DNA of 58,473 nucleotides, taken from NCBI GenBank assembly GCA_937872925.1, contig CALMUT010000036.1, positions 1-58,473 on the forward strand, written 5' to 3'. Source of the stretch: an uncultured Myxococcales bacterium (GTDB lineage Bacteria > Myxococcota_A > Polyangia > Polyangiales > Polyangiaceae). How positions within the stretch are numbered: the first letter of the stretch is position 1; every line of letters begins with the position of its first letter. The notes under the pieces were generated by a model. It had not been told where the DNA came from and searched no databases. It worked only from the letters and a program-made list of their open reading frames with translations. Below are positions 34,249 to 43,288 of the stretch, in pieces. Both the position numbers and the translations under genes were made by a program.

Positions 34249-35232
34249 ATGCCTCATGTACCCCCCATGACAGACGAAAGCAGGCGTGAAGCCCTCAAGC
34301 GAATGCTCGCAACTGGCGTGGTGCTCGGCGGCAGCGCAGCGACGGCTGGATACCTCTACGACCCGGGCGGCATGGGGCTGGCGCAGGGCGGCGGAGAGCG
34401 CCAGGTGCGGGATTTCCGTGTGGGAGCACCGGAGCTGCCTAAGCTCGCCATCGCCAAGAGCAGCAAGGATCCGGCTGAGCTCACTCGCAAAGCCATCGAC
34501 GCCCTCGGCGGCATGAAGCGCTTCATCTCGCGCGGTGACATCGTTGCCATCAAACCAAATATCGGCTGGGACCGCATGCCCGTGCACGCCGCGAACACCA
34601 ATCCCTTGGTGGTCGCCGAAGTCGTGCGACTTGCGTTCGACGCCGGGGCGAAGAAGGTGATCGTCACGGACGCTTCCTGCAACGAGCCCAATCGTTGTTT
34701 TCAGCGGTCGGGAATTTGGCGCGCTACTTACGCGCTTGGGGCAACCATCATCCTGCCTGCCGCGCACCGTTTCCGTGAAATCCGGATGCGCGGTGATGTC
34801 TTGGATTTGTGGCCAATCTTCACGCCGCTGGTCAACGCCGACAAGGTCATCAACATACCCGTGGCCAAACACCACAACCTGAGCAAGTTCACCGCCGCCA
34901 TGAAGAATTGGTATGGCCTGCTTGGGGGGCGGCGCAACCGCCTGCATCAGAACATCGACGTGTCGATCGCCGACCTGGCGACGTTCATGCGTCCGTCCCT
35001 CACGGTGATGGATGCAACGCGCGTGCTCCTGCGCAACGGTCCCCAGGGCGGGAACGTCGACGACGCAAAGGACATGCACCAAGTCGTCGCCGGAGTGGAC
35101 GAAGTGGCCATCGACGCCTACGGCACGACGCTGATCGGCGAAAAAGCCGAGAACGTGAAGTACCTGAAAATGGGGCACGATCGCGGTATCGGCAACATGT
35201 TCTGGCAACAGCTTTCGCCCGTGGAGGTCTGA
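34249..35232 (+). CDS. DUF362 domain protein with Tat-type signal
   Basis: 327 residues. Near the N-terminus is a twin-Arg sequence (ESRREALKRMLATGVVLGGSAA) followed by a hydrophobic stretch, so Tat export or membrane anchoring is likely. The remainder is DUF362: GDIVAIKPNIGWD, AGAKKVIVTDASCNEP, NIPVAKHHNLSKFTAAMKNWYGLLGGRR, and VAGVDEVAIDAYGTTLIG. DUF362 is often fused or adjacent to ferredoxin domains, but its reaction is not established. ATG 34249 or 34267. The polyferredoxin gene starts 19 nt after its stop, so the two form a redox pair. Confidence 0.88.
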   Translation: MPHVPPMTDESRREALKRMLATGVVLGGSAATAGYLYDPGGMGLAQGGGERQVRDFRVGAPELPKLAIAKSSKDPAELTRKAIDALGGMKRFISRGDIVAIKPNIGWDRMPVHAANTNPLVVAEVVRLAFDAGAKKVIVTDASCNEPNRCFQRSGIWRATYALGATIILPAAHRFREIRMRGDVLDLWPIFTPLVNADKVINIPVAKHHNLSKFTAAMKNWYGLLGGRRNRLHQNIDVSIADLATFMRPSLTVMDATRVLLRNGPQGGNVDDAKDMHQVVAGVDEVAIDAYGTTLIGEKAENVKYLKMGHDRGIGNMFWQQLSPVEV

Positions 35233-35251
35233 GCCGCCCGCTCGAGGACGC

Positions 35252-37234
35252 ATGCCCGACACGCACCCGCACGCATCCGAACTGCCGGCGCCCATTCCTT
35301 GGCTCGGCGCTGCCGGCCCCGTGAAGGCGCTGGACGCGCGCGCGCCTGCGCCGCAGGCCCCCGTGAAGGCCAGCTGCGGCAGCGCCTGCGGGTGCTCCAG
35401 TGGCAAGTCAGACGCGCCGGCTGCCATTGCAGCGCCGGCAGCGGCGCCCGGCGTTGCAAGCGCGCAGGCAAGCGCCGCAAGCAAAGCGGGCGGCTGGTTC
35501 AAGCGCTTCAAGAAGAGAAAGCGCAAGCTGCCCGGCTCCGGGATCCCCGCGCGCAAGATCATCCGCGTGCTGCAGTGGGTTCGTCGCGGCGCCCAGGTCG
35601 TGTTCTTGGGACTGTTCCTCTACTTCTTGGCGCAGACCGCTTTCCGCGGGACCTTCGCAGCCGAGGCGGGGCAGCCGGTGCGGTTGCCATTGCCAGTCGA
35701 AGCGTTCTTGCTTGCAGACCCGTTCGTTGCGGCCATGACGCTGCTATCCACGCACACCGTGTATCGCGGGCTGGCGTGGTCCGTCGGTGTGATTGCCCTC
35801 ACGGTCTTATTCGGTCGCGTATTCTGCGGTTGGATTTGCCCCTTCGGCACGCTGCACCATTTCTTCGGCTGGATCTTCCCGAGTCGCTATCTCAAGGGCA
35901 ATAGCCGCGTCGACGCCAACAAGACGCACTGGTGGCAGGCCGGCAAGTACTACCTGATGTACGGATTTCTCGGAGCCGCTCTGGTGGGCAGCTCCATCGG
36001 TGGGCTGATGGACCCGATCTGTGTGGCCGTGCGCGCCATCGGTCTCGGCGTCATGCCCGCGCTGCAATACGTGGGTCTGCGCACTGGAACTCTGGTCGCG
36101 GACAGCAACGTACGCGCACTGCAAACTGCGAGCGATGGCACCCAGGACTTCCTGTCGCAGACGGTGTGGACCGCGAACCAAGCCTACTTCCACCAGACCT
36201 GGTTCATCGTCTTCTTCTTGATCGCGATCCTGTTCCTGAATCGCTTCATTCCCCGATTCTGGTGCCGTGCCCTGTGCCCGCTCGGCGCATTTCTCGGAGT
36301 CATCGCGCGCTTCTCGCTCTTCGGCATGGAGAAGGACCATTCGAAGTGCACCGACTGCAATCTGTGCCTCGTGCACTGTCAGGGAGCGGACAGCCCACAG
36401 GGCGGCGTCAAGCACCGCCAAGACGAGTGCCATATGTGCCTCAATTGCGAGGCCGCCTGCCCGGAAGACGTCATCAAGTTTCGCTTCCTGCCGAACCGCA
36501 AGAGCGAAGTCGTCAAGCCGGATCTCACGCGTCGCACCGCCCTAGCGTCGACGGCTGCCGGCGCCCTTGCAATTCCCGCCATGCGGATCGGCAACTGGCC
36601 GGACCGCCACTACAGCGAGAAGATGATCCGGCCGCCGGGCTCGGTAGAGGAGCGCGAATTCTTGGAGCGCTGCATCCGTTGCGCAGAGTGCATGAAGGTC
36701 TGCCCCAACAATGCCCTGCACCCTGCATTCTTTGAGGGCGGCATCGAAGGGCTGTGGACGCCGATCCTCATTCCGCGCATTGGCTATTGCGAGTTTTCCT
36801 GTGTGCTCTGCGGCCAAGTCTGCCCGACGGGCGCGATCCAGAAGATCGACGAGAAGCAGAAGATGGGCATCGATCAAAAGCCCATCAGCATTGGCACAGC
36901 CATGTATGACCAAGGACGCTGCTTGCCTTGGGCCATGGCCACACCGTGCATTGTCTGCGAAGAGTTTTGCCCCACTAGCCCCAAAGCCATTTGGGCGGAT
37001 GAATGGCTGGTGGCCAAACGCGACGACAAATACGAAGCCGACGGCGAGCACGCCAAGATGCTGAAGATCAAGGTCCAGCGTCCGCAGGTTGACCCGTCCC
37101 TCTGCATTGGCTGTGGCGCCTGCGAAAAGGTCTGCCCCATCGTGGACAAACCGGCGGTCTACGTCACGAACGCCGGCGAAACGCGCTCGCGCACAAACGT
37201 GATCTTGCTCGAGAACACCAGCTACACCAGCTAG
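35252..37234 (+). CDS. NapH-NapG-like fused membrane polyferredoxin
   Basis: 660 residues. Cys/Ala/Pro-rich N-terminus (CGSACGC about 42-48), NapH/CcoG-like membrane part (about 112-355) with FCGWICP (192-197) and CRALCP, two [4Fe-4S] motifs (Cys366-376 and Cys393-403), then an internal Tat-like hydrophobic stretch, TRRTALASTAAGALAIP (426-442). Beyond it are four further clusters of NapG/MauM type (Cys474-484, 513-524, 557-573, 618-628). So quinol-side NapH and electron-relay NapG appear joined in one chain. GAGGA ribosome-binding site before ATG. Paired with DUF362; the terminal acceptor is unknown, and there is no napA or similar in the window. Confidence 0.87.
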   Translation: MPDTHPHASELPAPIPWLGAAGPVKALDARAPAPQAPVKASCGSACGCSSGKSDAPAAIAAPAAAPGVASAQASAASKAGGWFKRFKKRKRKLPGSGIPARKIIRVLQWVRRGAQVVFLGLFLYFLAQTAFRGTFAAEAGQPVRLPLPVEAFLLADPFVAAMTLLSTHTVYRGLAWSVGVIALTVLFGRVFCGWICPFGTLHHFFGWIFPSRYLKGNSRVDANKTHWWQAGKYYLMYGFLGAALVGSSIGGLMDPICVAVRAIGLGVMPALQYVGLRTGTLVADSNVRALQTASDGTQDFLSQTVWTANQAYFHQTWFIVFFLIAILFLNRFIPRFWCRALCPLGAFLGVIARFSLFGMEKDHSKCTDCNLCLVHCQGADSPQGGVKHRQDECHMCLNCEAACPEDVIKFRFLPNRKSEVVKPDLTRRTALASTAAGALAIPAMRIGNWPDRHYSEKMIRPPGSVEEREFLERCIRCAECMKVCPNNALHPAFFEGGIEGLWTPILIPRIGYCEFSCVLCGQVCPTGAIQKIDEKQKMGIDQKPISIGTAMYDQGRCLPWAMATPCIVCEEFCPTSPKAIWADEWLVAKRDDKYEADGEHAKMLKIKVQRPQVDPSLCIGCGACEKVCPIVDKPAVYVTNAGETRSRTNVILLENTSYTS

Positions 37235-37262
37235 GCGCGGGTTTCGAAACTGGACCCTGGCA

Positions 37263-38252
37263 TCAGCCGACAATGGCGCGGCAGCGCGCTACTACGGCGT
37301 CCGCGCTCGCGGTCACCGCGCACATCAGGAACCGCTCGGCGCGAGGCGAGACCCGCAGGACTTCCTGATACGTCGCAGCGTCCGCTCCCCACAAGATCAC
37401 GCTGACCCGGTGGGACAGCTCGTCCGCCAACGCCGCCACCGACGTGGGGCGAATGGTCGCGTTTGGGCAGTCGACGACTAGGACGACTTTCGACTTGGGG
37501 GCCGCGTCCAAGAGCAGCACCAAATCGCTAACACTGTGGATCGGAGCGACCTCCGCCCGGCCCGTCATGAGCTTCTCGAAGCTCATGACGACTTCGCCGG
37601 AGCTAGTTGCGACCAGCACGATCGGCACGGCAGATGCGTCTTCGGGTGACACTGGCCGCGACGCCGGACCGGCGGGGCGACGCGTCGCTGGCAGATCGGC
37701 CACAGGCGCAGGACCGCGCACGGCGGACGAAGAAATGTGCGAGGCCGGTTGCTCTGCGGACGGGCCGCTCTTTGGCGCTTCGGAAATCAAGCCGAGGGTG
37801 CGTGCCGCGCCGGCGGGGTATTGATCCGAACGCCAAGCGCCACCTGCGGGCTGTCCCTTCGCGGGAGTGAGCGCGACGCGTGTCAGCGGGATCGACGCAG
37901 CGCGCGGCGCAGAAGGGGTGCTTTGTCGAGACGAAGCTGGCGCTGGGGATAGCGAGCGGCGGGGCATGTTCGCGCGCCGCGGCGTCGGGCGGCTGGCGAA
38001 GGCTTCCCGCTGCGCTGCGGCGCCTCGCAACTCCTGCAGCAAACTCTCGGCGAGGGCCGGCCCCAAGCCTTGTTCGATGGCGTGTCGCAGCGGTCCGTCG
38101 ATGAACGCGAGGAACTCCTGCCCGAGCGCTGGAACCTCCGACTGCGTTGCTTCTGCGAGCGCGCGGGCAACCAGCGCGTCGCGAATATCAGGCGACACGA
38201 TCGCGTCGAGGGTCTCGCGAACGAGCTGGGCTGCAGGGTTCTGTGGTCGCAT
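37263..38252 (-). CDS. hypothetical protein with receiver-like C-terminal domain
   Basis: 329 residues in three parts: a helical N-terminus (about 1-75, LVRETLDAIVSPDIRDALVARAL), a Ser/Pro/Ala-rich linker (about 85-205), and a C-terminal alpha/beta domain (about 208-329). The last part has the strand-helix rhythm of a response-regulator receiver (VPIVLVATSS, KVVLVVDCPNA, RVSVILWGAD, RFLMCAVTA). The acidic pocket and the Lys near the end are not conserved, so it is probably a pseudo-receiver that docks rather than accepts phosphate. Convergent with the polyferredoxin, 28 nt apart. Confidence 0.68.
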   Translation of the reverse strand: MRPQNPAAQLVRETLDAIVSPDIRDALVARALAEATQSEVPALGQEFLAFIDGPLRHAIEQGLGPALAESLLQELRGAAAQREAFASRPTPRRANMPRRSLSPAPASSRQSTPSAPRAASIPLTRVALTPAKGQPAGGAWRSDQYPAGAARTLGLISEAPKSGPSAEQPASHISSSAVRGPAPVADLPATRRPAGPASRPVSPEDASAVPIVLVATSSGEVVMSFEKLMTGRAEVAPIHSVSDLVLLLDAAPKSKVVLVVDCPNATIRPTSVAALADELSHRVSVILWGADAATYQEVLRVSPRAERFLMCAVTASADAVVARCRAIVG

Positions 38253-38539
38253 GTCTGAGCGAGCGGGCTTGCGCTCTAGCTAGCAGCCAGGTGCGGGGCC
38301 GCCTGGGGAACTATCTACCTGGAGTGTTCCGCTTTTGTTGGCTCGGCGCAATCTCTTCGCGCCGCAGATTCCGCGCCTTCGAAACCGCGGAAGATCCGGC
38401 CGCGTAGCTCCCGGTGGCTCGGCGTTGATGACCAGGTGGTCATGTAGGTTCGTGTGCGTGCACGAGCCGTCGTTGCGACGCCCTATTCTGAATGGTATTC
38501 GACTCGTCCCTAAAACTCGGGACTCTCCCTGGAGCACGA
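38253..38539. other. divergent intergenic region, no gene seen
   Basis: 287 nt between the pseudo-receiver gene (minus) and the metzincin gene (plus). Short frames cross it but lack support. No convincing promoter, hairpin or repeat was seen apart from a GTGCGTGCAC near-palindrome around 38455. Confidence 0.4.
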
Positions 38540-40027
38540 ATGCGGACTGCGGCCTCGGTTTTTCTTTTTTCAATCGCTGTGGCCTGTGGGGGGTCCAATA
38601 GCGACGGCGGCGGAGGCGACCCTGGCACGCTCTCGCAGCCGCTCGTGAGTGGGCTGCGCATCAACGAAGTTTCGCTGTACCAGGCGGTAAAGATCCCGCT
38701 GGCCATCGACGGCAACCCGATCCTCGATCGCTCGGTGCCGGTGGTGCAGGGGCGCGACGCGCTCATGCGCGTCTTCGTGCAACCAGAACCGGGGTGGCAA
38801 CCGCGCGAAGTCATCGTGCGACTCGAGGTCCTCAACTCCCAAGGGGCGTATCCGCCCCAAGAGATCCGCCGTCCGGTCACGGTGGCGTCCAGCGAGGCGG
38901 ACTTCCAGAGTGCGTTCAACTTCGACATTCCCGGCGCTCAGATGGGCGGGGACATCGGCTACTCGGTGTCGATTCACGAGGTCACCCAAGACGCTGTCGG
39001 ACCGGCGTCCGGCGGAGCGCGGTTCCCCGTGCAGGGCGCCGTGGCCATGAACGCTGCCTATGGCGGCGACTCCGTGAAGATGGTGCTCGTACCCGTGCAG
39101 TACTTCGCGGACAACTCCGGGCGGCAGCCGGATATGAGTGAGCAACAAGTCGAGCTGTACCGCCGCTACATGCACGACGTGTATCCCACGCCCAAGGTGG
39201 ACGTTCGCATTCGCGAACCGCTGTTCTATTCGCAGCCCGTCAATGGCCAGGACGACAGCATGGCAAACCTGCTACAGACCGTGCTGTACACGCGCCAGCA
39301 GGACATCGCGGCGGGCAATGCGACGCAGGACGAATTTTACTACGGCCTGGTCGTGCCGCGAGCCAGCTTCGGTCAGTACTGCCAGCAGGGATGTGTCCTG
39401 GGGTTGACGTTCCAGACGGGCCAAGGCGGACAGGGCCAAGAGTCGTATCTGCGCGGCAGCGTGGGCATTGGCTACACCGGCAACGACGCGGCGCAGACCT
39501 TCATTCACGAGATCGGGCACGCCTACGGCCGCCAGCACGCGCCCTGCGCCCCCTTCAACCAAATCCAGTCCGTGGACCCAGCCTACCCGCACCAAGGCGC
39601 CACTATCGGGACCTGGGGCTACAGTCTCAGCGGCCACCAGTTGCTCGACCCGCAAGGCCAGGCGCGGGACTTCATGAGCTACTGCGAGCCGAGTTGGGTC
39701 AGCGACTACACCTACCGCGGACTCTTCGAAAAGATCGCCTTTATCAACGGTGTGCAGAGCTTCAAGGCGCTCGCCCCCGCGCAGCGCTTCCGCTCAGTCA
39801 GTATCGGCAGCAGCGGCGCTCTCAACATGGGTCAGCCCTTCGAGATCCAGGGCACGCCTTCGGGTACTCCGGAAAGCGTCGAAGTTGTCGACGCTTTCGG
39901 CAACACAACGAAGGTCACGGGATACTTCCACAGCTATGACCATTTGCCGGGCGGAATGCTGCTCGTGCCCGAGCCAGCGAAGAGTGCTCGTGGGTTGCGC
40001 TTGCGTGGCCAGGCCATCTCCCTATAA
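38540..40027 (+). CDS. metzincin-type zinc metalloprotease lipoprotein
   Basis: 495 residues. Signal peptide ending AVAC gives lipid-linked Cys16, followed by an Asn/Ser/Gly linker. HEIGHAYGRQH (His323, Glu324, His327, His333) fits the extended metzincin motif HExxHxxxxxH, in which the usual Gly is also present, and DFMSYC at about 377-382 supplies the Met-turn. Beta-rich N-terminal half and a short C-terminal beta domain. It should be an active surface protease; the target is unknown and predation or self-processing is a guess. ATG 38540 is preferred over 38492 because CTGGAG stands before it and the signal peptide begins there. Confidence 0.82.
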   Translation: MRTAASVFLFSIAVACGGSNSDGGGGDPGTLSQPLVSGLRINEVSLYQAVKIPLAIDGNPILDRSVPVVQGRDALMRVFVQPEPGWQPREVIVRLEVLNSQGAYPPQEIRRPVTVASSEADFQSAFNFDIPGAQMGGDIGYSVSIHEVTQDAVGPASGGARFPVQGAVAMNAAYGGDSVKMVLVPVQYFADNSGRQPDMSEQQVELYRRYMHDVYPTPKVDVRIREPLFYSQPVNGQDDSMANLLQTVLYTRQQDIAAGNATQDEFYYGLVVPRASFGQYCQQGCVLGLTFQTGQGGQGQESYLRGSVGIGYTGNDAAQTFIHEIGHAYGRQHAPCAPFNQIQSVDPAYPHQGATIGTWGYSLSGHQLLDPQGQARDFMSYCEPSWVSDYTYRGLFEKIAFINGVQSFKALAPAQRFRSVSIGSSGALNMGQPFEIQGTPSGTPESVEVVDAFGNTTKVTGYFHSYDHLPGGMLLVPEPAKSARGLRLRGQAISL

Positions 40028-40117
40028 ACGGGGCATTTCACGGGGTCCGCGGTTGTTTCGACGCCGCGCCACTCCGCGCTTGCCTGGGAGCCGCGGCGAG
40101 ATGAATATGGAAATCCT

Positions 40118-41524
40118 ATGAGTGGCATCAGCGAAAGCCGCGCTTCCGCCATGAAAGTGGCCAAGTGGCTCGTCGAGAAGGGCAATCCGGATCAAGCCGT
40201 GACCCTGCTCGCTGCGTGGGCCGCCGCGGGGCCCAACGACAGCGAAGGCCAACAGCTACTCGCCGAAGCACTGCGCGTCGATCCCAGCTCTCGCGTTGCA
40301 CAGATGGCCTTCGAGCGCATGGAGGGCATGCAAGGCGACCACGGTGATTTGACGGCCGCCATCACCGAGTTCGGCGCAGAGCGCCTCGCCCAGCTCGAAG
40401 GCGAGATGAAGCGCCCGGTGTTCCGCCGGGCCCAAATGGGCTTCAACAACAACATCAAGTTCCAGGACAAGGTCTTCCACGTACAGACTGAAGACTCCGG
40501 GCTCGATCAACCGCACATCATCACGCATCTATTCGCCGACGGCGGCCGCGTCATCAAGAGCAACAAGCGCTCGTACCAAGATCACACGACTCGGGCTGAC
40601 GTCACGGAATATGTGCGCAGCCTGATGAAAGCGCAGCACATGGAAATGGTGCTTGCCCTGCGCGAGGGTAAGTTCGACGAAGTCATCGCGGGCCGCGCCG
40701 TTGGCGGTATGGATCTGCTGACGGAGCCACCCAACGTCGAGGCCATTCGCAAGCTGGCGAGCAAGAAGCAAGCGCGCGCATCGGCCGCGCCGGCTGCACA
40801 GTCCAAGTCTGCCGCGCCGGTGCAGGTGCCGGTCCCCTCCAAACCGCCCGTACCCGCGTCGGATGCCGGGGAGTGCTACTTCAAGTTGCACGTGATGCGC
40901 AGTTTGACGGGCGGCCCCGAGCGCTACGAACCTCGAGGTGCAGACGCGATCTTAGGCCGAGAAGGCAGTGTTTCTCTCGACGGAGAGAAGTTTGCCCACC
41001 CTCGCGAAGCGCTGATCAAGTTCGTCAAGGGCCGTTTGTGGCTGCATGACCTCGAAGACGGCAATGGCGTCTTCTTGCGTATCCGAACTCCCGTCGAGCT
41101 GGAGCTGGGCGACGAGTTCGTGGTCGGCGACCAGCTCGTGCGCATCGAGAAGAACCCACTCCCTGACGACGGCCCGGATCCGGACCCGACGTACTTCTAT
41201 TCGTCTCCGAAGTGGCCGTCTTCGTTCCGCGTGGTGCAGATCCTCGAGGGCGGTGCGGGCGGCGCGTGCGTCGTGGCCCGGGGCAACACGTTGCAAATTG
41301 GTTCCGCCATTGGCGACTTGGTGTTTCCGGATGACCCACTCGTTGGCGCGCAGCACTGTCTGGTCGAAGAACAGGCCGGCAGCGTCGTGCTCACGGATTT
41401 GGGTTCACGCACTGGCGTCTTCGTACGCATTCGCGGGGAGCAAGAGATCGCTCACGGTGACGAGATCCTCGTCGGGCGGACACGCCTGGTGGTGGACTTG
41501 AGTCCGTCGAAAAAGGCGGGCTGA
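40118..41524 (+). CDS. TPR-like protein with two tandem FHA domains
   Basis: 468 residues, cytoplasmic. N-terminal helical repeat (about 10-70), a middle domain with FHVQTEDSGLDQPHIITHLFADGG (about 115-175) of unknown role, an Ala/Pro linker (about 215-245), then two FHA-like domains (about 250-345 and 370-462). The second has IGSAIGDLVFPDDPLVGAQHCLVEEQ and LTDLGSRTGVFVRI, close to the FHA core; the first has LGREGSVSLDGEKFAHPREALI and DLEDGNGVFLRI. FHA domains bind phosphothreonine, so Ser/Thr kinase input is likely; a kinase is encoded about 5 kb downstream. Confidence 0.8.
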   Translation: MSGISESRASAMKVAKWLVEKGNPDQAVTLLAAWAAAGPNDSEGQQLLAEALRVDPSSRVAQMAFERMEGMQGDHGDLTAAITEFGAERLAQLEGEMKRPVFRRAQMGFNNNIKFQDKVFHVQTEDSGLDQPHIITHLFADGGRVIKSNKRSYQDHTTRADVTEYVRSLMKAQHMEMVLALREGKFDEVIAGRAVGGMDLLTEPPNVEAIRKLASKKQARASAAPAAQSKSAAPVQVPVPSKPPVPASDAGECYFKLHVMRSLTGGPERYEPRGADAILGREGSVSLDGEKFAHPREALIKFVKGRLWLHDLEDGNGVFLRIRTPVELELGDEFVVGDQLVRIEKNPLPDDGPDPDPTYFYSSPKWPSSFRVVQILEGGAGGACVVARGNTLQIGSAIGDLVFPDDPLVGAQHCLVEEQAGSVVLTDLGSRTGVFVRIRGEQEIAHGDEILVGRTRLVVDLSPSKKAG

Positions 41525-41545
41525 GCGTCTTCGACGCTCTGCATC

Positions 41546-41998
41546 CTAGTGCGGGGCGCTGCCTTCCGGGCACATGAGCTGCACATGGCGCTCCCGGGGG
41601 ACCGAACCAGCGGGAGCGCTATAGACCGGACCGAGCGCACGCCAGTCCGAGCAAGGGACTAGTTTGGCGTCTGGCTGCGCCACCGGCGTTGCTCTCGGGG
41701 CGGAGTTCTGCGGCGTGCTTTTCGAGCGTCCGGAGAACGCGGCGCGGCGGGACCGAGTTGCCACGATGCGAACCTCGTCCAATCGCACCACACGCTCCGG
41801 GCGCTTGGGGCGCTGGGGGCGCGCGTCCTGACGAGAGCGCTCAGGCCCGCGGGGTACCGACCGCAGCACTTGCTGCGGTGTTGGTTCTGGAGTGTGGACG
41901 GCCGCGTGAAGCGGGCGCTCGGGTTTCAGCGTTGCCGCTGAGACTGCGAGAGCCAGGGTCAAGCCGCCAGCGGAGCCAATCAAGGTTTGGGTTTTCAT
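41546..41998 (-). CDS. hypothetical secreted protein, basic and Pro-rich
   Basis: 150 residues. MKTQTLIGSAGGLTLALAVSAAT is a plausible signal peptide; the rest is rich in Arg, Pro and Ser, with two Cys near the end (LVPCSDW and QLMCPEG) that could pair. No known domain. It faces the FHA gene convergently (21 nt) and the MBL gene divergently. The signal peptide is the main support. Confidence 0.5.
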   Translation of the reverse strand: MKTQTLIGSAGGLTLALAVSAATLKPERPLHAAVHTPEPTPQQVLRSVPRGPERSRQDARPQRPKRPERVVRLDEVRIVATRSRRAAFSGRSKSTPQNSAPRATPVAQPDAKLVPCSDWRALGPVYSAPAGSVPRERHVQLMCPEGSAPH

Positions 41999-42137
41999 GC
42001 CGCGCGCCCTAGCGAAAGGCGTGCCGTCTCAGATTCTCGCAGAATGCCGGGGAAAACTTAGGTTTCGAGCCTGGCCATGGCCACTCGTCGCCGCTGGCGA
42101 TCGCCAACCGTGGAACCCCCTTGCGTAGCGGGGCGGC

Positions 42138-43250
42138 GTGCACAACCTAGATCTGATGGTCGGGTCCGCTTTTGGAAGTCGCGTCGCTGGGCTGCGGTTG
42201 GAGCGCATGCGCGCTTCGGCGCGCTACATCGACGGCGCATTTCGCAACACGGCGGCCGTGTCGCCCGGGCTTCGCCCCGGCACGACGTGGTCGACCATTG
42301 GCGAGTTCATCGCGGGAGGGCAGCGCCGCACGCCGCCGCGGCCCTTGCCGCTGTTCGATCCACGGCCCGCATGGAGTCGCGCCGCCGAGTCGGGGCTGCG
42401 CGTGACTTGGCTTGGGCACTCGAGCGTTCTGCTCGAAATCGATGGCGCGCGCATCTTGACAGATCCAGTCTGGGGACCGCGCGCGTCGCCGTTTTCGTTT
42501 TCTGGACCGAAGCGCTTCCAACCCGCGCCGGTCGCGCTCTCGGAGCTACCCGCTCTCGATGCGGTCGTGATCTCTCACGACCACTACGACCATCTCGACT
42601 ATCCGACCATTTGCGCGCTGGCCCATACGGACGTGCCCTTCTACACTTCTCTGGGAGTTGGCGCCCATCTGGAGAGCTGGGGCATCGCGCCGGAGCGCAT
42701 CACCGAGCTGGACTGGTGGGAGTCCGTGCGCTTGCCGGGCGCAGAGTTGCTCATTACGGCCACGCCGTCGCAGCATTTCTCCGGGCGCGCGCTCTCGGAT
42801 CGCAATCAGACTTTGTGGTCAGGTTTCGCGCTCCAGGGGCCGAAGCATTCGCTGTTCTTTAGTGGCGATACGGGGCTGACGGACGAGTACACGGAAATCC
42901 GAAACCGGCTCGGCCCCTTTGATCTGGTGCTCCTCGAGATCGGCGCGTTTCATGCCGCCTGGGGACAGATCCACTTGGGTCCGGAAAACGCCCTTCAGGC
43001 GCACTCCCTGCTTGGTGGGCGGCGGCTGATGCCAGTGCATTGGGGCACCTTCAATTTGGCGCTTCACGCTTGGGACGAACCCGTGGAGACGCTGCTTTCG
43101 CTGGCGCAGCAGACGAGCACGGCGTTGCTCATCCCGCAGTTAGGCGCCGCTGTCGAACCAGCACGCGCACCGGGCGTGGAAGCCTGGTGGCGCGCGCTTT
43201 CGTCTGACGGGGCGCGGGCGCTGCACGATGCAACGCCCGCGGTGACTTGA
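42138..43250 (+). CDS. MBL-fold metallohydrolase (NAPE-PLD/UlaG-like)
   Basis: 370 residues. Metallo-beta-lactamase fold with VTWLGHSSVLLEIDGARILTDPVW, metal motif SHDHYDHLD (HxHxDH), PSQHFSG, FSGDTGL, and the final MPVHWGTF. This combination is that of the NAPE-hydrolysing phospholipase D / UlaG-like subgroup (L-ascorbate-6-P lactonase and relatives), commonly acting on phosphodiester or lactone substrates. The exact substrate cannot be told. GTG 42138 is the apparent start; ATG 42156 is possible. No signal peptide, so cytoplasmic. Confidence 0.85.
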   Translation: MHNLDLMVGSAFGSRVAGLRLERMRASARYIDGAFRNTAAVSPGLRPGTTWSTIGEFIAGGQRRTPPRPLPLFDPRPAWSRAAESGLRVTWLGHSSVLLEIDGARILTDPVWGPRASPFSFSGPKRFQPAPVALSELPALDAVVISHDHYDHLDYPTICALAHTDVPFYTSLGVGAHLESWGIAPERITELDWWESVRLPGAELLITATPSQHFSGRALSDRNQTLWSGFALQGPKHSLFFSGDTGLTDEYTEIRNRLGPFDLVLLEIGAFHAAWGQIHLGPENALQAHSLLGGRRLMPVHWGTFNLALHAWDEPVETLLSLAQQTSTALLIPQLGAAVEPARAPGVEAWWRALSSDGARALHDATPAVT

Positions 43251-43288
43251 GTGCGCCAAAACGTGCGCGCCAGTCGAGCTGGGGTCCG

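Noticed and set aside
34231..35562. 443-residue minus-strand frame across the DUF362 gene
   Set aside because: Antisense shadow in GC-rich DNA, spanning two clearly identified plus-strand genes.
37240..37252. GTTTCGAAAC palindrome in the gap after the polyferredoxin gene
   Set aside because: Ten bases with no loop, at a convergent junction; too short to call an operator.
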